64,000 nucleotides of DNA from Oscillibacter sp. PC13. GTDB taxonomy: Bacteria > Bacillota > Clostridia > Oscillospirales > Oscillospiraceae. The notes under the pieces are model-generated. The model was not told the DNA's origin and searched no databases. It saw only the letters and a program-made list of their open reading frames with translations. Positions 9,313 through 16,724 of the stretch are shown one piece after another. The translations under genes and the position numbers were made by a program. The stretch lies in NCBI RefSeq assembly GCF_900115635.1, contig NZ_FOXE01000004.1:62001-126000 (forward strand), written 5' to 3'. Within the stretch, counting starts at the first letter, position 1; each line of letters opens with the position of its first letter.

Positions 9313-9922
9313 GCGCATTGAGGCGTCCAAACATAAAAAGGGCCGGGTGCTGGTGTTTTTGGAGGACGGGGCCTGTCTCAAAATCACAGAACAGGAATTG
9401 TTGGATTTTGGCCTGCGGGCCGGGGACGAGCTGGATGGCTCCGCGCTGGCAAAGCTGAAAGAGGCTGCCGGCGTGTCCAACACCAAGGCAGCGGCAGCGG
9501 ATTTCATCGGCAAGCGAGCCATGAGCCGCCGGGATCTGGAGCGAAAGCTTCGGGAGAAGGGGGCCAGTGAAACGGAGGCCCGGTACGCTGCGGAATGGCT
9601 GGAGGCCATCGGTGCCATTGACGACGCGGACTATGCATCGCTGCTGGTCCGCCACTGCGCGGATTTGGGCTATGGCCCGGCCCGGGTACGGGAGAAGCTG
9701 TACGAAAAGGGGGTGCCCCGGGAGCTGTGGGAAGATGCGCTGGATGCCCTGCCGCCCCCGGAGGGGCAGATTGACCGCTTTTTGGAGAGCAAGCTCCACG
9801 GCCGGCTGCCGGAGGAAAAGGAGAAGAAACGGCTCACCGACGCATTGCTGCGCCGGGGCTTTTCTTGGGGCGATGTAAAGTCGGCCTGGGGAAGATGGGG
9901 CAGCGAAGTGACGGAGGACTAA
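9302..9922 (+). CDS. recX: RecA regulator RecX
   Basis: RecX binds RecA filaments and limits their extension. The 206-residue protein is built of repeated three-helix units; the pattern [22 protein letters not shown] and later [30 protein letters not shown] is typical. The gene overlaps the end of recA by 11 bases, which suggests translational coupling. The C-terminal part [20 protein letters not shown] matches the last RecX repeat. Confidence 0.93.
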   Translation: MRIERIEASKHKKGRVLVFLEDGACLKITEQELLDFGLRAGDELDGSALAKLKEAAGVSNTKAAAADFIGKRAMSRRDLERKLREKGASETEARYAAEWLEAIGAIDDADYASLLVRHCADLGYGPARVREKLYEKGVPRELWEDALDALPPPEGQIDRFLESKLHGRLPEEKEKKRLTDALLRRGFSWGDVKSAWGRWGSEVTED

Positions 9923-10179
9923 TCCGCCGCCAGCTCCTCCATGAGCTGTACGCCGAAACGGACGCCGGAGAGGAAGGCCTCGTCCCGGTGCTCACGGACC
10001 AGAATCTGAATGTTGTCCCGCAGGTTCCAGGCAGTCCCTGGGTCCAGCGTGCCAAGAAGAGACGCCGCCTCCTGTTCCGAAGGAGAGCGGGGCGGATCCA
10101 GGGCATCCCTCCGCGGGAAGACAAGGTCGCCGCCTTCGAGAATGGCGTTGAGAATATCAGGCAAAGTGATTCCTTCCAT
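9919..10179 (-). CDS. Small acidic protein of unknown function (DUF6809-like)
   Basis: An 86-residue protein with a helical, acidic look: LPDILNAILEGG at the start and [21 protein letters not shown] at the end. The ending resembles short Clostridia proteins of the DUF6809 kind (an AFxxGxRxGxxLxxE pattern), but I hold that loosely. It overlaps the recX stop by four bases on the other strand. Its start codon is eight bases from a 36-bp perfect palindrome shared with the divergent XRE regulator, so the two genes are probably controlled together. Confidence 0.6.
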   Translation of the reverse strand: MEGITLPDILNAILEGGDLVFPRRDALDPPRSPSEQEAASLLGTLDPGTAWNLRDNIQILVREHRDEAFLSGVRFGVQLMEELAAD

Positions 10180-10186
10180 CTAAAAT

Positions 10187-10222
10187 GTTCCTTTAAGTGG
10201 AGTATACTCCACTTAAAGGAAC
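10187..10222. promoter_or_regulatory. 36-bp perfect palindrome, probable XRE operator
   Basis: The left arm GTTCCTTTAAGTGGAGTA (10187-10204) is exactly mirrored by the right arm (10205-10222), centred on GTATAC. It lies between two divergent small genes, 17 bases from the XRE regulator start at 10239 and 8 bases from the minus-strand start at 10179. GTATAC-centred dyads are typical operators of small XRE repressors. Confidence 0.8.
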
Positions 10223-10238
10223 AAGTCAAGGGGTATTT

Positions 10239-10481
10239 ATGCAGACAACGATTTTACTGAATGAACGAGTCCGTCAACTGCGAAAAGAAGAACATCTTAG
10301 CCAGCAGCAGTTGGGCGAAATCCTTGGGCTTACCCATAAATCCATTAGCATGATTGAGAGCGGCAGCCGCAGCACGACCATTGACAAGCTGGTGATTCTG
10401 GCGGAGTATTTCCACGTTTCCACCGACTACCTGCTGGGCATCACCGACGACCCCGCCTGGCGGGGCAAACCACTCGATTGA
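10239..10481 (+). CDS. Small XRE-family transcriptional regulator
   Basis: The ATG at 10239 follows AAGGGG at good spacing; an earlier ATG at 10197 falls inside the palindrome and is unlikely. The 80-residue protein is a single Cro/C1 helix-turn-helix: LRKEEHLSQQQLGEILGLTHKSISMIESGS, then DKLVILAEYFHVSTDYLLG, as in SinR-like regulators. It probably binds the adjacent palindrome and represses itself and the divergent 86-residue gene. The pair sits between recX and rimO. Confidence 0.9.
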   Translation: MQTTILLNERVRQLRKEEHLSQQQLGEILGLTHKSISMIESGSRSTTIDKLVILAEYFHVSTDYLLGITDDPAWRGKPLD

Positions 10482-10497
10482 ACCGGAGGAATCCATT

Positions 10498-11820
10498 TTG
10501 AGTTACAACGTGTCATTTATTTCCCTGGGCTGCGCCAAGAACCAGGTGAACTGCGAGCAGATGATGGCATCTGTTCAGGAGGCGGGGTATACCGTCACCG
10601 TCGCCCCGGAGGGGGCCGATGTGGTGGTGGTGAATACCTGCGGCTTCCTGGCCTCTGCCTGTGAGGAGGCCATTGACAACATTCTGGAGATGGCGGAGCT
10701 GAAAAAGGCCGGCCAGGTGAAAAAAATCCTTGTCACCGGCTGTATGGCGCAGCGGTACAAGGAGGACATTCTGCAGGAACTGCCGGAGGTGGACGGCATC
10801 CTCGGGACCGGCAGCTACGGCGACATCGCCGGCGCCATTGCAGAGGTGATGGAAAAGGGCCTTCGTCCCTGTCACATCGGCAATATCCATACCGCCAACC
10901 AGAGCGGGGCGCGGATTTTGTCCACGCCGCCCTGGTATGCCTTTTTGCGCATTGCCGAGGGCTGTGACAACCACTGCGCCTACTGTGTGATTCCATCCCT
11001 CCGGGGCAAGTACCGCAGCCGCCCCATGGGCGAGCTGCTGGACGAGGCAGCGGAGCTGGCTTCCGCCGGCGTGAAGGAGCTGATTGTCATTGCCCAGGAC
11101 ATCACCCGCTATGGCACAGATCTGAATGGAGAGCATCAGCTGGCTGCCCTGCTGCGAAAGCTCAACAGGCTGGATTTCCGGTGGATCCGGCTCCATTACC
11201 TGTATCCCGATGAGATCACCGACGAGCTGATTGACACGATTGCGGCAGAGCCAAAGGTGCTGCCCTATCTGGATATCCCCATTCAGCACTGTAACGATAC
11301 GATTTTGAAGGCCATGAACCGCCGGGACACCAAGGCGGAGCTGACGGCCCTGCTTGAAAAGCTCCGGGCGCGCGTTCCCGGCCTGGTGCTGCGTACCAGC
11401 ATCATCACGGGCCTGCCCTATGAGGGGGAGGCGGAGTTTGAGGAACTCTGCCAGTTCCTGCGGGAGATGCGGATTGAGCGCGCGGGCGTCTTCCCCTTCT
11501 CCCCGGAGGACGGCACCCGGGCCGCGCAGATGGAACATGTGGACACCGAGGAGGCAAAGCGCCGGGCGGAGCTGGTGGTGGATGTCCAGTCCGACATCAT
11601 TGACGCGTACAACGAGTCCCTGCTGGGAGAGGAACGGGAGGTCCTGTGCGAGGGCTTTGATTCTCAGGCGCAGATGTTCTTTGGCCGAAGCTATGCCGAA
11701 TCTCCGGACATTGACGGCCGGATTTACTTCACGGCCCAGGAGGAGATTGCACCCGGCACCTTTGTGAATGTCCGGCTCACCGGGACTATGGACGGCGAAC
11801 TGACCGGGGAAGCGGTTTAA
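10498..11820 (+). CDS. rimO: Ribosomal protein S12 methylthiotransferase
   Basis: RimO is a radical-SAM enzyme that adds a methylthio group to an aspartate of ribosomal protein S12. The 440-residue protein has the UPF0004 domain at the start (SLGCAKNQVNCEQM and VVVNTCGF), the radical-SAM cysteines in GCDNHCAYCVIP, and a C-terminal TRAM domain. FISLGCAKNQ and YRSRP distinguish it from MiaB. The start is TTG at 10498, seven bases after GGAGGAA. pgsA follows after 15 bases. Confidence 0.95.
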   Translation: MSYNVSFISLGCAKNQVNCEQMMASVQEAGYTVTVAPEGADVVVVNTCGFLASACEEAIDNILEMAELKKAGQVKKILVTGCMAQRYKEDILQELPEVDGILGTGSYGDIAGAIAEVMEKGLRPCHIGNIHTANQSGARILSTPPWYAFLRIAEGCDNHCAYCVIPSLRGKYRSRPMGELLDEAAELASAGVKELIVIAQDITRYGTDLNGEHQLAALLRKLNRLDFRWIRLHYLYPDEITDELIDTIAAEPKVLPYLDIPIQHCNDTILKAMNRRDTKAELTALLEKLRARVPGLVLRTSIITGLPYEGEAEFEELCQFLREMRIERAGVFPFSPEDGTRAAQMEHVDTEEAKRRAELVVDVQSDIIDAYNESLLGEEREVLCEGFDSQAQMFFGRSYAESPDIDGRIYFTAQEEIAPGTFVNVRLTGTMDGELTGEAV

Positions 11821-11835
11821 AAAGGAGAAAGCGAC

Positions 11836-12360
11836 ATGAATTTACCCAATAAACTAACCATTTTACGCATTATTTTGATTCCTGTATTTATGGGAGTGCT
11901 GTACTGGGGCTTTCCAAACGCCGCATATGTGGCGCTGGCTATTTTTATTGTCGCAAGTCTTACAGATCTGCTGGATGGGAAAATTGCCCGGAAGTACAAT
12001 TTGGTGACGGATTTCGGCAAGTTTGCCGACCCTCTGGCGGACAAGATGCTGGTCACCGCCGCCATGCTGTGGTTCGTGGAAATTGGGCAGATGCCGGCCT
12101 GGGCACTGCTGATTGTCATCTGCCGGGAATTTGCTGTCAGCGGCCTCAGGATGATTGCCAGCGATAAGGGACGGGTTATCGCCGCTGGCTGGTCGGGTAA
12201 GGTTAAGACGGCCTCTACCATGGTGTGCATTGTGCTGATGTTCCTGCCTTTCCTGCCGGAAGCGCTGAACACGGTTTGTGTTTGGGTGATTACCCTGACC
12301 ACCCTTTATTCCGGCGTGGAGTATTTTGTGAAGAATAAGGATGTCATTGCCTCGGCGTGA
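11836..12360 (+). CDS. pgsA: CDP-diacylglycerol-glycerol-3-phosphate 3-phosphatidyltransferase
   Basis: PgsA makes phosphatidylglycerol phosphate, the committed step to phosphatidylglycerol. The 174-residue membrane protein starts MNLPNKLTILRIILIPVF and carries the CDP-alcohol phosphotransferase motif DLLDGKIARKYNLVTDFGKF followed by ADPLADK, which supplies the metal-binding aspartates. Several hydrophobic helices follow. AAAGGAGAAA precedes the ATG. It is downstream of rimO and ends at a bidirectional terminator shared with the convergent gene. Confidence 0.95.
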   Translation: MNLPNKLTILRIILIPVFMGVLYWGFPNAAYVALAIFIVASLTDLLDGKIARKYNLVTDFGKFADPLADKMLVTAAMLWFVEIGQMPAWALLIVICREFAVSGLRMIASDKGRVIAAGWSGKVKTASTMVCIVLMFLPFLPEALNTVCVWVITLTTLYSGVEYFVKNKDVIASA

Positions 12361-12379
12361 GGCTGGGAGCATATGGGAC

Positions 12380-12420
12380 AGGAGCCGCTATTCTGCTTGT
12401 CAGAACAGCGGCTCCTTCTT
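12380..12420. terminator. Terminator between convergent genes
   Basis: AGGAGCCGCT (12380-12389) pairs with AGCGGCTCCT (12407-12416), followed by TCTT. It separates pgsA from the leftward gene ending at 12460. Confidence 0.7.
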
Positions 12421-12459
12421 GATGGATTCGAATGCAAATGAATGGTTGGAGAGGCATTT

Positions 12460-12831
12460 TCAACGGTGCTCCATAATGCTGAAAAATGCCAGCATCCCCA
12501 TGCCGCCCAGCCACACGGCCGCGACATCCCAGGGGTCGGAGACGGAGCGGGAAAGATACAGCGGTGTGACAACCTCCCAAAAAAGGCCGCACCCCGCCAA
12601 AAAGACAGAAACCGGCAAAATTCCCTTCAGAGCGGGGCGGTTTCCCATCGCCAGACTGCCATTCAGAATGCACAGCATCAGGGCTCCGGCCAGAAAGTCC
12701 CCCAAATACCAGGCCAGCAGACGATGGGACATTCCGGATGTGTGGGGGAGCAGCCAAAGCCGGTTACAGAAATAGACTGCGGCAATGACCACTGTAGGCA
12801 AGAGACAGCGCGTCTTAAAAGCGGCCTTCAT
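12460..12831 (-). CDS. Small polytopic membrane protein, function unknown
   Basis: A 123-residue protein with three or four hydrophobic segments (LLPTVVIAAVYFCNRLWLL, LLAWYLGDFLAGALMLCIL, ILPVSVFLAGCGLFWEVV, DVAAVWLGGMGMLAFFSI). The SDPWDVAAVWLG ending recurs in small uncharacterised Firmicute membrane proteins. It begins two bases after the stop of the HTH/zinc-ribbon gene upstream, so the two form an operon and the membrane protein may be that regulator's partner or target. Confidence 0.7.
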   Translation of the reverse strand: MKAAFKTRCLLPTVVIAAVYFCNRLWLLPHTSGMSHRLLAWYLGDFLAGALMLCILNGSLAMGNRPALKGILPVSVFLAGCGLFWEVVTPLYLSRSVSDPWDVAAVWLGGMGMLAFFSIMEHR

Positions 12832-12833
12832 CG

Positions 12834-13544
12834 TTAGAAAAATGAGAGAATCAGCAGCGCCACAATAACGGCCCCCACCACACCCCAGAAGCCAAGCCCA
12901 CCCTGCTTGGGAGCGGCAGGGGCGGGGAGCTCCATAGCCTTTGGCTTGGTTAGAAGCGCGTCGTTGCTCTCCTCGCCGTTATCCTGGACAATCCGCAGGG
13001 AGAAACAGCTGCCATCCAAATGGGCGGCAATCCACTGGGCGGCACTGTCCGTCAAATTCCGGCGCAGAAGGAAAAAGGATGCGTACTCCTGCATCTGGTG
13101 GACGGCCGCTTTTGCATAGCTTTCGGGCATGCCGCAGTATTTTACCAGCTCCGCTGCCCGATCCTCCTCGTTGACAAAGGAGACGCGGCTGGCGACAATG
13201 GCGTACCGGGGACCACGGGGCGGGGTTGTAGGCAGTGTGTATCCGCAGACAGGGCAGATGGTGCCGGAGACTGGCCGCCCACAGCAGGGGCAGGTGTCCG
13301 GCAGTGCGTAGGGCGGAGCGTCACCGGCATTGTCCGGCGGCTCCGGCTCTTTCCCCAGCAGCACAAAATCTGCGGAAACGTGCAGCGCTTCGCACAGGCG
13401 GGCGATGGTGACGGCGTCCGGTACGGTCTGGGCGGATTCCCACTTGCTGACCGCCTGCCGGGTGACGCCCAGCAGCTGCCCCAGTTGTTCCTGAGTCAGG
13501 CCTGCGGCTTTGCGGACAAAGGCGATACGTTCGTTCCATTCCAT
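12834..13544 (-). CDS. XRE regulator with zinc ribbon and C-terminal membrane anchor
   Basis: The ATG at 13544 has AGGAGG nine bases upstream; the open frame continues further but without signals. The 236-residue protein has an N-terminal helix-turn-helix (VRKAAGLTQEQLGQLLGVTR, then VSKWESAQTVP), a zinc-ribbon pair (CPCCGRP and CPVCGYT), a middle region of about 90 residues and a last hydrophobic helix (GLGFWGVVGAVIVALLILSFF). A DNA-binding head with a membrane tail suggests a membrane-tethered regulator. It is co-transcribed with the small membrane protein downstream. Confidence 0.8.
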   Translation of the reverse strand: MEWNERIAFVRKAAGLTQEQLGQLLGVTRQAVSKWESAQTVPDAVTIARLCEALHVSADFVLLGKEPEPPDNAGDAPPYALPDTCPCCGRPVSGTICPVCGYTLPTTPPRGPRYAIVASRVSFVNEEDRAAELVKYCGMPESYAKAAVHQMQEYASFFLLRRNLTDSAAQWIAAHLDGSCFSLRIVQDNGEESNDALLTKPKAMELPAPAAPKQGGLGFWGVVGAVIVALLILSFF

Positions 13545-13736
13545 TGGCAGTTTCCTCCTGTTGTTCTGGCTCCATCCTACCAAATCCCCTGCCGGTTGAC
13601 AAGCAACAGCTGAGAGAATTCGGTCAACAGGCGGTTGACAGGCGGAATTTGCGGAAATCTGAGAAAAGAAAGCAGACATACAAAGACGGAAAGGCACGCT
13701 GCCGCAAAGCCAGAACACACCAAAAGGAGCGGTGCA

Positions 13737-13919
13737 TCAGCACCGCCCCCTTTGGGCATTTGAGCATTTGGTTTCACAATTGCGGAGATAATCCCGCAAA
13801 ATCAGATTAATGCAGGAGGACAGCGCCCGATCATCCTCTTCTGCAATGATCCGAAGGCGTTTCACCACATCTTCGTCCAGAGAAAGACTGACTCTGGTTT
13901 TTAAAGGTTTTGTCTCCAT
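13737..13919 (-). CDS. Ribbon-helix-helix DNA-binding protein
   Basis: The ATG at 13919 follows GGGGTGA. The 60-residue protein shows TRVSLSLDEDVVKRLRIIAE, then EDDRALSSCINLILRDYLR, the strand plus two helices of the Arc/CopG fold. It is divergent from a 51-residue gene at 14011, with TATTACTT / AAGTAATA repeats between them. Such small proteins repress their own promoter, sometimes as the antitoxin of a toxin pair; no recognisable toxin is adjacent. Confidence 0.8.
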   Translation of the reverse strand: METKPLKTRVSLSLDEDVVKRLRIIAEEDDRALSSCINLILRDYLRNCETKCSNAQRGRC

Positions 13920-13950
13920 ATATTCACCCCGTCTCGAGAATAGCATTGAA

Positions 13951-13995
13951 TATTACTTAATATTGACAATTATGATAAAGTAATATAAAGTAATA
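13951..13995. promoter_or_regulatory. Repeated TATTACTT / AAGTAATA sites with a promoter-like -35
   Basis: TATTACTT (13951-13958) is the inverse of AAGTAATA, which occurs twice (13978-13985 and 13988-13995, 10 bases apart, one helical turn). TTGACA lies at 13963-13968 and TATAAA at 13984-13989 (a short 15-base spacer). These repeats are likely operators for the ribbon-helix-helix protein. Confidence 0.55.
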
Positions 13996-14010
13996 AATGG
14001 AGATGGTGAT

Positions 14011-14166
14011 ATGAACAGCAAAGAATGGAAAACAAATGCACTGTGCGCCGATCTCTGCAGAGCTATGGAGACAGCCATCTATTTATTGGAGGTCGAAATG
14101 GATGCAGACCGCGCGATAAAGACTTTAAACGAGGCATTGGACTGTGTCGCAGAGAAGGAGTTTTAA
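14011..14166 (+). CDS. 51-residue small acidic protein
   Basis: An ATG at 14011 after GGAGATGG opens a frame of 51 residues beginning MNSKEWKTNALCADLCRAME and ending LDCVAEKEF. It is predicted helical with three cysteines, and no family is recognised. Divergence from the ribbon-helix-helix gene and the good ribosome site argue that it is real. It could be a partner or toxin of that regulator, or an unrelated small protein. Confidence 0.55.
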   Translation: MNSKEWKTNALCADLCRAMETAIYLLEVEMDADRAIKTLNEALDCVAEKEF

Positions 14167-14198
14167 TCTGAAGGCGGACGCTTTTTCAGCAGACCTCC

Positions 14199-14227
14199 TT
14201 GACACGCCGGACAAATCCTGATACTAT
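14199..14227 (+). promoter_or_regulatory. Sigma-A promoter of the cysE-cysS T-box transcript
   Basis: TTGACA at 14199-14204, a 17-base spacer, then TACTAT at 14222-14227. Transcription would start near 14234, at the foot of the T-box leader. Confidence 0.75.
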
Positions 14228-14233
14228 ACTGAA

Positions 14234-14462
14234 AAGTAATCAATAGCGTGATGATCGGGAAGAGTAACGGTTTATCCAAAGGGCAGAGAGGGTGTGTCAC
14301 CGGCTGCAAGCACACCTGCGGCGGAGACTGTGAAGTGCGCCTGGGAGCGCGGGGGATGTGGAAGCCCTCCGTCCGGCCTGCGTCAAGGGCCTCCTTGAGT
14401 GATAAAAGAGAGTGGAACCGCGATTCGTCGCCTCTCGTACTTTGGTACGGGGGGCGTTTTGA
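14234..14462 (+). promoter_or_regulatory. T-box leader (cysteine), with terminator
   Basis: A leader of about 230 bases precedes cysE. It contains the conserved T-box core AGTGGAACCGCG (14411-14422), an AG-rich 5' part (GGGAAGAGTAACGG) and a terminator hairpin CGCCTCTCGTAC / GTACGGGGGGCG (14429-14456, with G-U pairs) followed by TTTT. Uncharged tRNA-Cys should pair with the specifier and the T-box bulge and prevent termination. A TGC in GAAGTGCGC at 14336-14338 is a candidate specifier; this is inferred from position and from the downstream genes, not folded. Confidence 0.85.
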
Positions 14463-14494
14463 TTTGTCTCCCGACCAACACAAGGAGAATTGCT

Positions 14495-15154
14495 ATGGCA
14501 AAACGAGTTACCAGATTAGGCGGCCTGCTGGCTGCCTACCAGCGCCGTGACCCGGCGGCGCGCAGCAAATTGGAGGTTTTTCTTCTCTATCCGGGTGTCC
14601 ATGCCATTATCTATCATCGCATTGCGAACTGGCTCTACCGGCACCGCTGGAGGTTTTTGGCCCGCTGCGTCTCCCAGTGGAACCGCTTTTGGACCGGAAT
14701 TGAAATCCACCCTGGCGCTTCCATCGGTCATCGGCTGGTCATCGACCACGGCATGGGCATTGTCATTGGAGAGACTGCTGAAATTGGGGACGACTGCCTT
14801 TTGTACCAGGGCGTTACCTTGGGCGGTACTGGCAAGGATCAGGGAAAGCGCCACCCCACATTGGGGAATAATGTTCTGGTAGGATCCGGAGCCAAGGTGC
14901 TGGGGCCCTTCAAGGTGGGAGACAACGTCCGCATTGCTGCCGGCGCGGTGGTACTGGAGGAAGTGCCACCAAATGCCACTGCCGTGGGTGTACCTGCACA
15001 GGTGGTGCGCGTAGATGGAAAGCCCATCTACTATGCCGACGATGTGGATCAGATTCATATCAAAAATCCTCTGCTGGAGGAATTGAATCTCCTGTCCCAG
15101 CGTATGGAAGAGCTGGAAAAGAAACTGAATGAGACGAAAGAGAGGTCTGCCTGA
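14495..15154 (+). CDS. cysE: Serine O-acetyltransferase
   Basis: CysE acetylates serine to O-acetylserine, the first step of cysteine synthesis. The 219-residue protein has the left-handed beta-helix pattern typical of the family: IEIHPGASIGHRLVIDHGMG, ETAEIGDDCLLYQGVTLGG, then HPTLGNNVLVGSGAKVLGP. The conserved histidines of the active site are visible in the first and last of these. Start at 14495 after AAGGAG. It is the first gene after the T-box and almost touches cysS, so supply of cysteine and its charging onto tRNA are controlled together. Confidence 0.95.
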   Translation: MAKRVTRLGGLLAAYQRRDPAARSKLEVFLLYPGVHAIIYHRIANWLYRHRWRFLARCVSQWNRFWTGIEIHPGASIGHRLVIDHGMGIVIGETAEIGDDCLLYQGVTLGGTGKDQGKRHPTLGNNVLVGSGAKVLGPFKVGDNVRIAAGAVVLEEVPPNATAVGVPAQVVRVDGKPIYYADDVDQIHIKNPLLEELNLLSQRMEELEKKLNETKERSA

Positions 15155-15155
15155 T

Positions 15156-16604
15156 ATGCAGATTTATAATTCCGCTACCCACAAAAAAGAGGAATTCGTT
15201 CCCAACCATCCCGACGTTGTGAAAATGTATACCTGCGGCCCCACAGTCTATCATTACGCGCATATCGGCAACCTGCGCTCCTATATCATGGAGGACGTGC
15301 TGGAGAAGTATCTGCGCTATGCGGGCTACCATGTCAAGCGGGTGATGAACATCACAGACGTGGGACACCTGACTTCGGACGCAGATACCGGCGAGGATAA
15401 AATGCTCAAGGGCGCCAAGCGGGAGCACAAAACCGTACTGGAAATTGCCCAGTTCTACACGGACGCATTCTTTGGTGACTGCGCCAAACTGAATATCAAG
15501 ACGCCGGATGTGGTGGAGCCTGCAACCCATTGCGTGGATGAATATATCGAAATCATTACGCGCCTGCTGGAAAAGGGGTATGCCTATCAGGCGGGCGGCA
15601 ATGTATATTTCGATACCGCTAAGCTGGATAAGTATTATGTATTCAACGATCACGACGCGGACGATTTGGCCGTTGGTGTCCGGGAGGGGGTGGAAGAGGA
15701 CACGAATAAGCGCAACAAAAATGACTTTGTCCTTTGGTTTACCCAGTCCAAATTTGAGGATCAGGCCCTAAAGTGGGATTCTCCATGGGGGGTGGGATAC
15801 CCCGGATGGCATATTGAGTGCTCCGGCATCTCCATGAAGCACTTGGGAGAGGATTTGGATATTCACTGCGGCGGCATTGACAACGCTTTCCCCCATCATA
15901 CCAATGAAATCGCACAGTCTGAGGCATTTCTGGGCCATAAGTGGTGCAATTACTGGTTCCATGTTCTGCACCTGAACACATCCTCCGGCAAAATGAGCAA
16001 GTCAAAGGGCGAGTTTTTAACGGTGTCGCTGCTGGAGGAGAAGGGATATGACCCGCTGATTTATCGGCTGTTCTGCCTCCAGTCCCACTATCGGAAGGCG
16101 CTGGTCTTTTCCTGGGAAAATCTGGACAACGCGAAAACTGCCTATGACAAGTTGATTGCCCGCATTGCGGCACTGAAGCCCGGCGAAGGTACGGCGGATG
16201 AGGCGGCGGCATCCGCTCTCAGGAGCAAATTCAAAACGGCTCTGGATAATGATCTGAATACCTCACTGGCGGTCACTGCCCTGTATGATGTGCTGAAGGC
16301 CAAGACCACGGATGCTACGAAGCTGTTGCTGCTGGAGGAATTTGATACGGTTCTGGGCCTTGGACTGATGGACCGGGCAGAAAAAAAGCGGCAGGAGAAT
16401 GCCAAGACGTCGAAGGCTGCGTCTGGCAGTGGATACACAGTGCAGGGCGAAGGGGATCCGGCAGTTGACGCGCAGGTGTTGGCCCGATACGAGGCCAAGA
16501 AGAACAAGAACTTTGCTGAGGCGGATCGGATTCGTGATGAGCTGAAGCAGCAGGGCATTGAGATTACCGATGTGCCCGGTGGTGCTGTGTGGAAGCGGAT
16601 ATAG
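15156..16604 (+). CDS. cysS: Cysteinyl-tRNA synthetase
   Basis: CysS charges tRNA-Cys. The 482-residue class I synthetase begins MQIYNSATHKKEEF and shows TCGPTVYHYAHIGNLR (zinc cysteine and HIGH-type motif), GWHIECSGISMKHLG, CGGIDNAFPHHTNEIAQSEA with zinc ligands, and KMSKSKG. I set the ATG at 15156, one base after the cysE stop; an earlier in-frame ATG at 15129 lies within cysE. A terminator follows at 16619. Confidence 0.97.
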   Translation: MQIYNSATHKKEEFVPNHPDVVKMYTCGPTVYHYAHIGNLRSYIMEDVLEKYLRYAGYHVKRVMNITDVGHLTSDADTGEDKMLKGAKREHKTVLEIAQFYTDAFFGDCAKLNIKTPDVVEPATHCVDEYIEIITRLLEKGYAYQAGGNVYFDTAKLDKYYVFNDHDADDLAVGVREGVEEDTNKRNKNDFVLWFTQSKFEDQALKWDSPWGVGYPGWHIECSGISMKHLGEDLDIHCGGIDNAFPHHTNEIAQSEAFLGHKWCNYWFHVLHLNTSSGKMSKSKGEFLTVSLLEEKGYDPLIYRLFCLQSHYRKALVFSWENLDNAKTAYDKLIARIAALKPGEGTADEAAASALRSKFKTALDNDLNTSLAVTALYDVLKAKTTDATKLLLLEEFDTVLGLGLMDRAEKKRQENAKTSKAASGSGYTVQGEGDPAVDAQVLARYEAKKNKNFAEADRIRDELKQQGIEITDVPGGAVWKRI

Positions 16605-16618
16605 ACCAAACGAGAGAG

Positions 16619-16645
16619 GCGGGGCGGTGTACTGCCCCGCTTTTT
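16619..16645 (+). terminator. Terminator of cysE-cysS
   Basis: GCGGGGC-GGTGTACT-GCCCCGC followed by TTTTT. Confidence 0.85.
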
Positions 16646-16646
16646 C

Positions 16647-16675
16647 TTGACAAGAGGCGATGGAACAGGTACTAT
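16647..16675 (+). promoter_or_regulatory. Sigma-A promoter of the XRE-cupin/GNAT operon
   Basis: TTGACA (16647-16652), a 17-base spacer and TACTAT (16670-16675), about 50 bases before the regulator's GTG start. Confidence 0.65.
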
Positions 16676-16724
16676 AAGAAAGTAATTTGACAATATATTG
16701 ACCGATTGGGAAGGGTGATCTGCT

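Noticed and set aside
10197-10238. Earlier ATG for the XRE regulator
   Set aside because: It lies inside the 36-bp palindrome; the ATG at 10239 has a good ribosome site.
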